Source: a virus. From it: 48,414 nt of DNA. A program made the position numbers and the translations under genes. The notes below the pieces were generated by a model, which ran no database searches, had not been told where the DNA came from, and saw only the letters and a program-made list of their open reading frames with translations. Each line of letters opens with the position of its first letter. Position 1 is the stretch's first letter. The stretch is from IMG/VR virus record IMGVR_UViG_3300010371_000045, positions 1-48,414 of that record; one strand, written 5' to 3'. Below, piece after piece: positions 7,702 to 14,440 of the stretch.

Positions 7702-7907
7702 GACGCCTCGCGGCACAATTCGCGCACCAGCGCGAGGGTTTGCGGGTTGGCCGTCGAATCGTGCGGGAAATCGATCGACGACGAAAAATAGACCGGCTGA
7801 TCGCCGACCAGCGCGTCGAGTTGCGCGACACTGGTAATAACCGTTTTAGTATTCCGCTCATCATGCGCGACAACTTGGTCGCGTTCGATAGAGACGATGT
7901 AGGCCAT
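7698..7907 (-). CDS. Small hypothetical protein (69 aa)
   Basis: Start MAYIVSIERDQVVAHDERNT at 7907 with GAGGA 7 nt upstream; the ATG at 7928 lacks a good site. A beta-rich N-terminus precedes a helical C-terminus (TLALVRELCREAS). Its stop overlaps the start of the VWA gene, so it may act with it. It follows a terminator and an AT-rich gap, which probably carries a promoter (CTATTATTT near 7940 on the reverse strand). Function unknown. Confidence 0.6.
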   Translation of the reverse strand: MAYIVSIERDQVVAHDERNTKTVITSVAQLDALVGDQPVYFSSSIDFPHDSTANPQTLALVRELCREAS

Positions 7908-7966
7908 CGGAGATTCCTCAATAATCACAACTAAATAATAGCACGTTTCCTGATTTATGTAAATAG

Positions 7967-7992
7967 AAAGAGGCGGAATTACCCGCCCCTTT
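7967..7992 (-). terminator. Rho-independent terminator after the DUF3150-like gene
   Basis: On the reverse strand AAAGGGGCGG and CCGCCTCTTT form a 10-bp stem (one G-T pair) with a 6-nt loop, followed by CTATTT. It sits 12 nt past the stop codon of the leftward 292-aa gene, the expected place for an intrinsic terminator. Confidence 0.7.
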
Positions 7993-8003
7993 CCAGTTTT
8001 TAC

Positions 8004-8882
8004 TTAGGCCAGAAACGACGTGATCTCGTGGAGGATGTGCTCGGCGCGGGTGGCGACGGTATTGCGCAGATCGGTGTTCTCGCGCAGCTGGCTGGCGTCG
8101 TACCCGCACAGGGCCTCGTCGAGCTCCTTTGCCATCCGGTCGAGATCGGCCGACCCGGCGATATTGAGCCCGGGGAGGAGCGCGGTCAGTTCGCGGATAT
8201 TGTCGACGAGGCTGTCGCGAAAGGTCGAGAGGATTTTGCCCTCGGGGCTGACCGCGTAGGCCCGGAGCCGCTCGACCATATGCGAGACGACCGCGTGAAT
8301 GCGGTGCCACAGATCGCGGGTCGCCGCGTCGAGCAGTTCGGCGACGCGGGTCTCGATCTGCGCCTGCACCTCGGCCTGCGCCTCCGACCCGAGATCGACG
8401 CGGAAATCGCCGGCGGCCGGGATCGGAAAGGTGGTCAGCTCGACCGCAAAGGCGCGCCGCAACCGGTTCGGGTTCGGGTAGTCCTCTTCGTTGAAGAGCC
8501 CGTTCAGCCGCACCCGCGCGTCGGCGACGATGGCTTCCCACTGGCCGAGAAAGACGCGCACCGCCTCGTCGCGCTTGTGGATCAGCGCTTTCAACTCGGC
8601 CATCGTGTCAAAATAAAAGGCGCTCGGCAGGATCCGGGTGCCGGCGTCGAGCCACGGCAAGGTCCGCCCAAAGAGGACCGTGCGGATTTGGCTGGCGAGT
8701 GCCGAAATCTCGCTCAGCCGATCCTTGTCGATCAGGTCCTTCTGGTAGGACCCCATCCGCTCCTCGGACCCGTGGTGCTCGGCGACCTCGCGGCTGACCT
8801 TCTGATCGTGCCGGCGCGCGGTCCATTGGTGGACCGAAACCTTGATCAGCATCGCCCGCTCGGTAATCGGCTTGATCGTCAT
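8004..8882 (-). CDS. DUF3150-like protein (292 aa)
   Basis: A mostly helical 292-residue protein. Features that match my memory of the DUF3150 family are the opening VSVHQWTARRHDQKVS, the central TLPWLDAGTRILPSAFYF, the DYPNPNRLRRAF segment and the IPAAGDFRVDLGSE segment. DUF3150 genes are often found next to MoxR-type ATPase and VWA genes in phages, as here, and probably supply a structural or adaptor subunit. AAGGAGA precedes the ATG. A terminator follows the gene. The role is inferred from neighbourhood; no catalytic residues are evident. Confidence 0.7.
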   Translation of the reverse strand: MTIKPITERAMLIKVSVHQWTARRHDQKVSREVAEHHGSEERMGSYQKDLIDKDRLSEISALASQIRTVLFGRTLPWLDAGTRILPSAFYFDTMAELKALIHKRDEAVRVFLGQWEAIVADARVRLNGLFNEEDYPNPNRLRRAFAVELTTFPIPAAGDFRVDLGSEAQAEVQAQIETRVAELLDAATRDLWHRIHAVVSHMVERLRAYAVSPEGKILSTFRDSLVDNIRELTALLPGLNIAGSADLDRMAKELDEALCGYDASQLRENTDLRNTVATRAEHILHEITSFLA

Positions 8883-8913
8883 CGTCAGTCTCCTTCGGGG
8901 AAAAGTTCGAGGG

Positions 8914-9897
8914 TCAGCCCATCACATCCGAGTTCAAGGCCGCCCACTTGACAAAGGCTTCGGTCGATTGCAGCGCCGCGTCGCGCCTGGTCGCGTCCTT
9001 GACCAGATACACGGCCCATTCCTTGGGCATCCGGTTGGCGTAGACCATGACCCGGTCGAAATTCCTGTCGGTCGCGCGCCGCGCCAGCCCGCCGGCGATC
9101 GCAAAGAGGGTGCCCGGATCGTCGGGGACCGCGACCGTTTGCGGGTTGAGGAGGATCGAATCCATCGACGGGAGCTTGCGCCAGATGCGCAGGAACCCGG
9201 ACAATTCGACCGCGGCGCCGCCGCCGACCGTGCCCTTGAAAAGTTCGTGCTCGACCGCCGCCGCCGGGTGCGCCCGCATGATCGTCGCGATAAACTCCCA
9301 GGTCCGCGGACAGGGGAAGGTGCGCTCGGTCGATTGCGGGTCAAACGCGTGCAACAGGTTCGGGCGGAACCGGATAAACGCGATCAGCTCGGGCGGCAGG
9401 TCGTGCTCGACCGCCCATTTGCACCAGTCGTCGAGATGAACCTCGTATTCGAGATGGACAAACCGCGAGGCGAGCGCGGTCGACATCCGGTTGGTCACCG
9501 CGCGATCGCTCTGATTGTTGCCGGCGGCGACGACGGTCCACCCGTCGGGGAGCGCATACTCGCCGAGCCGGCGGTCGAGGACGAGCTGGTAGCACGCGGC
9601 CTGGACCGCGCGGTCGGCGGCGTTGAGCTCGTCGAGAAACAGCACCCCCGCGCCGTCGCGCGGGAGAAAATCGGGGACCGACCAGTGGGTCCGGCCATCC
9701 GAGTCGATCCGCGGCAGCCCGCGCAGATCGACCGGGTCAAACTGCACCGCGCGCACATCGCGCAGCTCGATCCCGGCCTTGGCCGCGACCTGGGCGACGG
9801 TCTGCGATTTGCCGACCCCGGGCGAGCCCCAGAGAAACACCGGCCGGCGGGCCGCGATCATCGTCTCGAGCGACAGGGCGATTTCAGACGGGCGCAT
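8914..9897 (-). CDS. MoxR/CobS-type AAA+ ATPase (327 aa)
   Basis: Clear AAA+ fold: Walker A GSPGVGKS at 24-31, a DLRGLPRID loop near 57-65 typical of MoxR/CobS proteins, Walker B VLFLDE at 85-90 followed by LN, and a sensor-1 region AAGNNQSD. The lid domain follows. Start at MRPSEIALSLETMIAARRPV (9897) after GAGGAG; the upstream extension is Ser/Pro-rich and unlikely to be translated. MoxR-type ATPases power remodelling together with VWA partners. Here the DUF3150-like and VWA genes lie directly downstream in the same direction, so the three probably form one machine. Confidence 0.9.
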   Translation of the reverse strand: MRPSEIALSLETMIAARRPVFLWGSPGVGKSQTVAQVAAKAGIELRDVRAVQFDPVDLRGLPRIDSDGRTHWSVPDFLPRDGAGVLFLDELNAADRAVQAACYQLVLDRRLGEYALPDGWTVVAAGNNQSDRAVTNRMSTALASRFVHLEYEVHLDDWCKWAVEHDLPPELIAFIRFRPNLLHAFDPQSTERTFPCPRTWEFIATIMRAHPAAAVEHELFKGTVGGGAAVELSGFLRIWRKLPSMDSILLNPQTVAVPDDPGTLFAIAGGLARRATDRNFDRVMVYANRMPKEWAVYLVKDATRRDAALQSTEAFVKWAALNSDVMG

Positions 9898-9907
9898 CGA
9901 GGTCTCC

Positions 9908-10102
9908 TCAGTTGGCGCGGTCGATGTAGAGGGTTTTGGCGGTGACGCGGGCTTCGAGCTCGCCATCCTCGATCCCGTCGAGCATCAGTAAGAGGTCGCT
10001 CTTGACCACGCGCACCCAGTGCACGTCGTTGTTGCCGCTGATCGGGGCGCAGATCGGGCCACGATGGGCGCGTACCCGGGAGAGGAGTTGTTGGCGGGTC
10101 AT
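9908..10102 (-). CDS. Small hypothetical protein (64 aa)
   Basis: Begins MTRQQLLSRVRAHRGPICAP with GGAG before the ATG. A basic helix is followed by strands (DVHWVRVVKSDLLLMLDG). It is the first gene of the ATPase transcript, directly under a leader element (10114-10135) and 10 nt from the ATPase start. Its fold could be a small DNA-binding domain, but no motif proves that. Confidence 0.65.
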   Translation of the reverse strand: MTRQQLLSRVRAHRGPICAPISGNNDVHWVRVVKSDLLLMLDGIEDGELEARVTAKTLYIDRAN

Positions 10103-10113
10103 CGTGAACTCCG

Positions 10114-10135
10114 TGGAACCAGTATCTTGATTATA
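10114..10135 (-). promoter_or_regulatory. Leftward TATAAT + GGTTCCA leader element
   Basis: Leftward TATAAT (10135-10130), 9 nt, GGTTCCA (10120-10114), then GGAG and the ATG at 10102. This copy has an exact TATAAT and would drive the 64-aa protein, ATPase and DUF3150-like genes up to the terminator at 7967-7992. Confidence 0.6.
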
Positions 10136-10157
10136 CTGATATAACGGACCGATGCAA

Positions 10158-10877
10158 TTAAATATTCGGGTTCACAACAAAATAACCGCCGATTTTTTGA
10201 TGGAACTCGTCGGGCATTCCCCAGGCGGTTTGCTTGCGGCAATTGTCGTAATACTTGGCGATTAGCTTGGCGTGCAGAACCGGAACCGGTTTGGTCGGGT
10301 GCCAGATATCGTGCGCGGCAAAATCCCAAACCCCGCCGATCCGGAATTTGAACGCATCGGCGTGGTGGAGCCGCACCCGTGGGTTGGGGGCGAACTCGGG
10401 ACCAAAATGGCCGAGTATGTGGCGGTCGCGCTCGACCACGTCGATCCGGGCGACCGCGGGTTTGGTGAGGAGCGCGCGCACGACGCACCCCATCCCGAGC
10501 CCGGTGACGAGGACCCGGCCGCTGGCCTCGCGCCAGATCGGCAGGTGGCGGGAGAGTTCGCGCAGCGCATCCTCCATGACGACCTCGCCGCGGTCTTTGT
10601 GGAGGGTCTTCTCGGTCCAGTGCGTCAGCAGCGTGTAATTCGGGAACCCGGCCAGCATCGCCAACTCGGGGCGCGAGCAATCGACCCGCTCGACCCGCCA
10701 CAACCCGCCAAACTCGCCAAGCGCGATGGTCGGCGGCACCCGCGCGGCATGGATAAAATTCCAGTCGGTCTCGCTAAAATTATGGGTATCGGGCGGCCGG
10801 ATCGAGGCGGTCGGATCGCTCTCGGGTTTGTGGCGCGGCCGGCGTGAAGCCGGCTCCGCTGGGGTGTGGTTTTTCAT
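10158..10877 (-). CDS. SAM-dependent methyltransferase-like protein (239 aa)
   Basis: A Rossmann-type methyltransferase fold is indicated by motif I VLVTGLGMG (GLGMG at 126-130), a strand ending in acidic E149 (RIDVVER) that would bind the ribose of S-adenosylmethionine, and a downstream HADAF. The arrangement resembles the spermidine-synthase-like subgroup. The N-terminal 30 residues are basic and low-complexity. There are two adjacent ATGs (10880, 10877); the second has better spacing from GGAGG. It is the first gene of the leftward arm. Substrate unknown: DNA, protein or a small molecule are all possible. Confidence 0.75.
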   Translation of the reverse strand: MKNHTPAEPASRRPRHKPESDPTASIRPPDTHNFSETDWNFIHAARVPPTIALGEFGGLWRVERVDCSRPELAMLAGFPNYTLLTHWTEKTLHKDRGEVVMEDALRELSRHLPIWREASGRVLVTGLGMGCVVRALLTKPAVARIDVVERDRHILGHFGPEFAPNPRVRLHHADAFKFRIGGVWDFAAHDIWHPTKPVPVLHAKLIAKYYDNCRKQTAWGMPDEFHQKIGGYFVVNPNI

Positions 10878-10888
10878 CATGCCTCCGC

Positions 10889-10907
10889 TGGAACCGGGAA
10901 AATTATA
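10889..10907 (-). promoter_or_regulatory. Leftward TATAAT + GGTTCCA leader element
   Basis: Leftward TATAAT (10907-10902), 6 nt, GGTTCCA (10895-10889), then GGAGG and the methyltransferase ATG. This is the most compact copy of the motif. A fifth GGTTCCA at 11037-11031 is followed by GGAG but has neither a TATAAT box nor a start codon. Confidence 0.6.
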
Positions 10908-11188
10908 CCGCAGTCCGGTTTTCCCCGGTAGCCCCACCCGAGACCGCAAAAACCGCTTGCCTCAACCCGAGGCTCTCGCCAATATTCGGCGGCGTGGCCC
11001 GGGGAAATGCGTCGATGGTGATTTCTCCGTTGGAACCGGTGCGGTCGTCTCCGGCCAGCCCCGGGCCGCCGATCGAGGCCCCTCCCTCCCCCGGGAGGTA
11101 TGCGATCTAGCCGAATTCCCGCGCCTTCCCCCGAAGCGCCACGCCGACGTCAGCCCGCAGACGGCCAAGCATTGCGGGTTTAAAGGGG

Positions 11189-11220
11189 AGCCGAGCCGCC
11201 ACAGCTCGGCTTTCCTATTT
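11189..11220 (+). terminator. Rightward terminator-like hairpin
   Basis: A perfect 8-bp repeat AGCCGAGC / GCTCGGCT with a 7-nt loop is followed by TTCCTATTT, as in an intrinsic terminator. No protein-coding gene precedes it on this strand, so it could end a short untranslated RNA. Confidence 0.45.
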
Positions 11221-11257
11221 CTCAGTCGGTTCGACGCCTACGCGCTTTACGACCGCA

Positions 11258-11280
11258 GTTGTCCGCTCGGATCGGACAAC
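11258..11280. promoter_or_regulatory. Perfect inverted repeat, possible operator
   Basis: GTTGTCCG (11258-11265) and CGGACAAC (11273-11280) form an exact 8-bp inverted repeat with a 7-nt centre. The dyad size suits a dimeric HTH repressor, and an XRE-type remnant and a BRO protein are encoded nearby. No direct evidence of binding. Confidence 0.35.
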
Positions 11281-11282
11281 TC

Positions 11283-11327
11283 AAAAAAAGGGCGCGGGCC
11301 GCTTGTCAACAAAGCACCCGCGCGCCC
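11283..11327 (-). terminator. Leftward intrinsic terminator
   Basis: On the reverse strand a long GC-rich stem (GGGCGCGCGGG with CCCGCGCCC, one bulge) with an inner GCTTTGT/ACAAGC extension is followed directly by seven T residues. It would stop leftward transcription before the methyltransferase promoter. Confidence 0.6.
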
Positions 11328-11363
11328 GGTCAGGCTGACCTCTCACGCTCATGGCGGGCCCCC

Positions 11364-11919
11364 ATGCCCACACAAGAACCCGCCGCCCAAAATATCCCAT
11401 GACCGGGACGGTTTTTCGGTCTTATCTAGCAGACGCACCTTGATCTATCAGCTAGACCGAAGCGGCGAGCTATGGTTCGTCGGCGCCGACGTTTGCAGAG
11501 TCCTGCAACTCAGGAACACGACACTGGCGCTGAGGGGCCTCGATCCCGATGAAAAGGGGCTATGCATTGTAAAGACCCTTGGCGGACCACAAGAACTCAA
11601 CACGATTTCCGAGCCTGGGCTTTACAAGCTCATAGGCCGCAGCCGAAAGCCGGAGGCGCGACTGTTCGACCGATTCGTGCGCCACGAAATTCTTCCCGCT
11701 ATACGCCGCACGGGCCGCTTCGAGATGCCGGGCGTAACGCGGACGAACATACAGGCGATCAACGCCGTTAGCCGAGCCGCCGGGGAAGTTCGTCGTTCAC
11801 TTGGGACACGCGCTGCCGCCGACGCAATACCGGACCTTTTTGCGAAGGCAGGGATCAGAGTAGCGCCCTGGAAGCCGGATCAGGGGGAGCTTTCCCTAGA
11901 GGAACCTGAAGACGACTAG
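11364..11919 (+). CDS. BRO-N domain antirepressor-like protein (start unresolved)
   Basis: The reading frame ending at 11919 encodes a BRO-N domain: LIYQLDRSGELWFVGADVCR, followed by NTTLALRGLDPDEKG, ISEPGLYKLIGRSRKPEARL and FDRFVRHEILPAIRRTG. Such proteins act as phage antirepressors or regulators. No ATG or GTG lies in frame just upstream. An ATG at 11364 begins MPTQEPAAQNIP but hits TGA at 11400 and is one base out of phase, so either a +1 shift, a sequencing error or the TTG at 11440 is needed. The C-terminus (AIPDLFAKAGIRVAPWKPDQ) is not a known domain to me. It converges with an XRE remnant. Confidence 0.7.
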
Positions 11920-12092
11920 CCGACCTCGATACCTGTTGGCTTTTCATCGGCATTAAACAACAGCCTGACGCCAGCGGCCTCGATTGCTCGACGCATCGAT
12001 TCAGCGGTTGCGGTGATTGTTTTATCGCCCCGCTCGAAGGCCTTGACGGTGCTCAGACCAACCCTGGCTTTGCCGGCCAAGTCCGCGGTTTT
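11916..12092 (-). pseudogene. XRE-type HTH repressor remnant
   Basis: Leftward frame with a typical XRE C-terminal half: DLAGKARVGLSTVKAFERGD, then TATAESMRRAIEAAGVRLLF and a stop at 11918-11916. Related regulators begin about 18 residues earlier, but here a TGA at 12095-12093 closes the frame and no start codon fits, so the N-terminal helices are missing or out of phase. The stop overlaps the BRO stop (cta/tag). It reads as a broken repressor or a gene damaged by a base error. Confidence 0.6.
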
Positions 12093-12095
12093 TCA

Positions 12096-12386
12096 ACACC
12101 CCGGTCGAATCAACCCCGCAAAACCCGATCCTGGCCGATCTTGGCGGCAAACCCACCCGCAACACAAAATCCAGTACCGGCGCGCCCCGCAAAATTCCGC
12201 TTGACGGCCGAGCGTTTAGCTAGCGAATTTCCGCTCACGCTGTTGGAATTGCCTCCAGGGCAATCAACCCTCCCGGCAAAATACCAAAATACCAGACCGG
12301 CCCCGCCGCAAAAACCCGCAATCCTGCCGCGCTTGCCCGAGCGCGGTCGGGGATCCCGCGCCAAATTATTTTCCGAAACTCCGCGA
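12096..12386. other. Stretch with no convincing gene
   Basis: About 290 bp between the XRE remnant and the DUF488-like gene. Open frames here give low-complexity Pro/Arg/Gly products and no sensible start. The sequence has repeated short CCGCAAAA/CGGCAAAA words (near 12116, 12186, 12273 and 12308), which could be binding sites or relics of a decayed gene. Confidence 0.35.
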
Positions 12387-12887
12387 TCAAAAAAGGCCTC
12401 GGGGTTTATCGGCCCGGCGCTGCGGTTTCGGCCGGACGCGAGCGGCAATCTCAAGCCATTCGTCGATCCCGGCCCCGAGCGGGACGGTGTCGCCGAGCGC
12501 GACCCCGTCGGGGAGAAATTCGGCGACCTCGGTTCCGGTGTGCTGCTCGATCCACGACGCGACGATGCGGCGATGACAGAGGTTATAGGTTTCGGCGACA
12601 AAGGGCGGCCGCTCGTAGCAGAGCAGCGCCACCGCCGGCTTGCCGCTGGCGAGCTGGTCAAACCGGTCGAGCACCTGGGCGAGATCGAGCGGGCGCAGGA
12701 TTTCGCCGTAATAGCGCTCGTAATATTCGCTCGGACGGGCGGACATAAACCAGCTGCCCGGGTTGAGTTCGGCCATCTTGCGGTACCCGCCGGGCATCCC
12801 GCGAGGGGTCCCGCGGGAGATGCCGATGCGCTGCACGTCGGGCGGCAGCGGGGTGAACCAGCTTGCCGTAAATATCTGTACAGGCAC
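12387..12887 (-). CDS. DUF488-like protein (166 aa)
   Basis: GTG start at 12887 with AGAGGA upstream, giving (M)PVQIFTASWFTPLPPDVQRI. The pattern fits the DUF488 family: an N-terminal IGISRGTPRG strand-loop, PSEYYERYYGEIL, then ALLCYERPPFVAETYNLCHR, where the Cys-x-Glu and CHR motif are characteristic, and a C-terminal helix. Family members are small proteins of unknown function, sometimes linked to stress or nucleic-acid processing. It is transcribed away from the late operon and may be a moron-type gene. Confidence 0.75.
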   Translation of the reverse strand: MPVQIFTASWFTPLPPDVQRIGISRGTPRGMPGGYRKMAELNPGSWFMSARPSEYYERYYGEILRPLDLAQVLDRFDQLASGKPAVALLCYERPPFVAETYNLCHRRIVASWIEQHTGTEVAEFLPDGVALGDTVPLGAGIDEWLEIAARVRPKPQRRADKPRGLF

Positions 12888-12982
12888 GGATTTATCCTCT
12901 TTTTGCAGGGATATATTCTAGCTGACCAGAGCCAAAAAAGCTAACCTTTTTCCTGCGTCAAGGAAATCAAGAGGGGGTTGCG
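12888..12982. promoter_or_regulatory. Divergent promoter region for DUF488 gene and late operon
   Basis: A 95-bp AT-richer gap between divergent starts. Leftward, TAGAATATAT lies near 12921-12912 before AGAGGA. Rightward, an AGAGGGGG ribosome site precedes the ATG at 12983. I cannot define exact -35/-10 boxes for the rightward unit. Confidence 0.4.
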
Positions 12983-14440
12983 ATGGCCCGCGATGGCCGC
13001 GTTGAAATATTCAAGGGCGTCACGCCCAAACCGACCCGAGATTATCTCCAGGCGGTGTTCCAAAAGCTGCGCGGCCAGTACGACCGTCTGGTGATCCCGT
13101 GCGCCGGCCGGTTTACCGTGGCCCAGCTGGCGACCGCGGCCGGGTGGCCGGCGACGCGGATCGAGGCCAGCGACATCTCGCTGTTCAGCAGCGTCATCGG
13201 CTATCACGTCGCCGGCGAGAAGCCCGACCTCGCCCCGCTCGAGATCCGTTTTAGCGAGCGGCTGAGCCATCTCGAACAATATCGCGGCACCGACAAATTT
13301 GCCGCCGCGGTGCTTTATGCGATCAAGTGGGCGCAGCTCGCGGCGAAAACGGTCTATTACCAGACCGCCATCCGCGAGGAGTTGGAATCGACCCCGGACC
13401 AGTACATCGACGCTTTTCACGAGCGGCTGATCGCGCTGCGCTCGAGCGTCGGCGGGCTCGACTACCGGGTGGCGGATATCTTCGCCCAGCTCGAACGCTA
13501 CCGCGACCACGATCGGGTGGTGATCTTTGCCGACCCGCCGGTCTACAAGGGCAGCTACGGCAAACAGTTCGACGCCACCGCCGAGCATATCCAGTGGACC
13601 GGGGTCGAACTCCCCGAGTTTGACCCGACCACCGGTGCCGACCGGGTTTACGAGTATGCGGTCGCGGCCAAACCGCTGACCGTGTGGTACCGCTTGTGGG
13701 AGCTGGCCGAGCGCGAGCGGCCCTACGTTACCTTTGGCCACGAGATCAAGGCCGGTCACGTCAAGTTCACCCTGGTCTCGCGGCCGCAAGAGGTCGAGGT
13801 CAGCGCGGTGCCGCGCAAGCTCAGCGAGGTCAAGAGCGGCGATTGGGCGATCCTCCCGGCGGCGCACCCGATCACCGCGCAATCGGCGATCCGCTGCCAC
13901 CGCGTCGACCGGTCGGTCGCGATGTATTACCGCGAGCTCTTCACCCACAAGCTCGAAGGCACCAGCCGGGCCGAGACCTACCTCGTCTTTAGCCTCGACG
14001 GGTACCTGTTTGGGGTGCTCGGCCTGGTCAGCAATGATGCGCTGCGCCGGCGCAAGACCTCGATCGGACCGCCGGCGGTCTACCACGTCTTTGCCTTTAC
14101 CACCCCGACCCGCTACCGCCGGCTCAACAAGCTGCTGATGACCCTCCTCACGTCATCGCAGTTTCGCGCCGATCTGTGCCGCGGCCGCGAGCAGTCGCTC
14201 GCCTTTGTCGCCAATCTGGCGATCGCGACGACCTGCATCTCGAATGTGCCCGAGGTCAAATCGCTGCGCGGGGTGTTCAAGCGGCTCGACCGGGTGCGCC
14301 GCGCCGACGGCCGCTACCAAATCCACTACCGCGCCGAGTTCCGCCAAGAGAGTTATGCCGAGGTCCTCGCCGCGTGGCTCGCCAAGGACGGCAAGGTGCT
14401 CGGCGCCGAACCGCAATCGCACCGGGAGTTGGCGGCATGA
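12983..14440 (+). CDS. Phage adenine methyltransferase, antirestriction type (485 aa)
   Basis: Starts MARDGRVEIFKGVTPKPTRD after a strong AGAGGGGG site. The N-terminal region reads LVIPCAGRFTVAQLA and IEASDISLFSSVIGY, like SAM-binding motifs. The catalytic region is VVIFADPPVYKGSYGKQFD with DPP at 184-186. This matches phage putative antirestriction adenine methyltransferases, which carry DPPxY and modify phage DNA against restriction. The fourth motif-IV residue here is Val rather than the usual aromatic, with Tyr next. The C-terminal 200 residues resemble an acetyltransferase-like accessory region (YLVFSLDGYLFGVLGLV). It overlaps the ParB-like gene by ATGA. Confidence 0.8.
   Translation: MARDGRVEIFKGVTPKPTRDYLQAVFQKLRGQYDRLVIPCAGRFTVAQLATAAGWPATRIEASDISLFSSVIGYHVAGEKPDLAPLEIRFSERLSHLEQYRGTDKFAAAVLYAIKWAQLAAKTVYYQTAIREELESTPDQYIDAFHERLIALRSSVGGLDYRVADIFAQLERYRDHDRVVIFADPPVYKGSYGKQFDATAEHIQWTGVELPEFDPTTGADRVYEYAVAAKPLTVWYRLWELAERERPYVTFGHEIKAGHVKFTLVSRPQEVEVSAVPRKLSEVKSGDWAILPAAHPITAQSAIRCHRVDRSVAMYYRELFTHKLEGTSRAETYLVFSLDGYLFGVLGLVSNDALRRRKTSIGPPAVYHVFAFTTPTRYRRLNKLLMTLLTSSQFRADLCRGREQSLAFVANLAIATTCISNVPEVKSLRGVFKRLDRVRRADGRYQIHYRAEFRQESYAEVLAAWLAKDGKVLGAEPQSHRELAA

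Larger units (their letters stand above)
10908..11363. other. Non-coding structured region between divergent units
   Basis: About 455 bp without a convincing gene. Open frames here have no start in a sensible place and odd composition. It contains the leftward promoter at one edge, an orphan GGTTCCA copy (11031-11037), a CCTCCC/GGGAGG hairpin near 11089-11106, and three strong inverted repeats at 11189-11211, 11258-11280 and 11290-11327. It may carry operators, a small RNA or back-to-back terminators. Confidence 0.5.

Noticed and set aside
11031-11037. Fifth GGTTCCA (reverse) as another promoter
   Set aside because: There is a GGAG after it but no TATAAT box and no start codon in range; treated as an orphan motif.
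10726-11363. Upstream extension of the BRO reading frame to 10726
   Set aside because: The 5' half overlaps the methyltransferase gene and a hairpin-rich non-coding region, has unlikely composition, and the BRO-N domain begins only near 11401.
12141-12944. Forward 267-codon ORF opposite the DUF488-like gene
   Set aside because: Reverse frame gives a clear DUF488 pattern; the forward product is low-complexity with no ribosome site.
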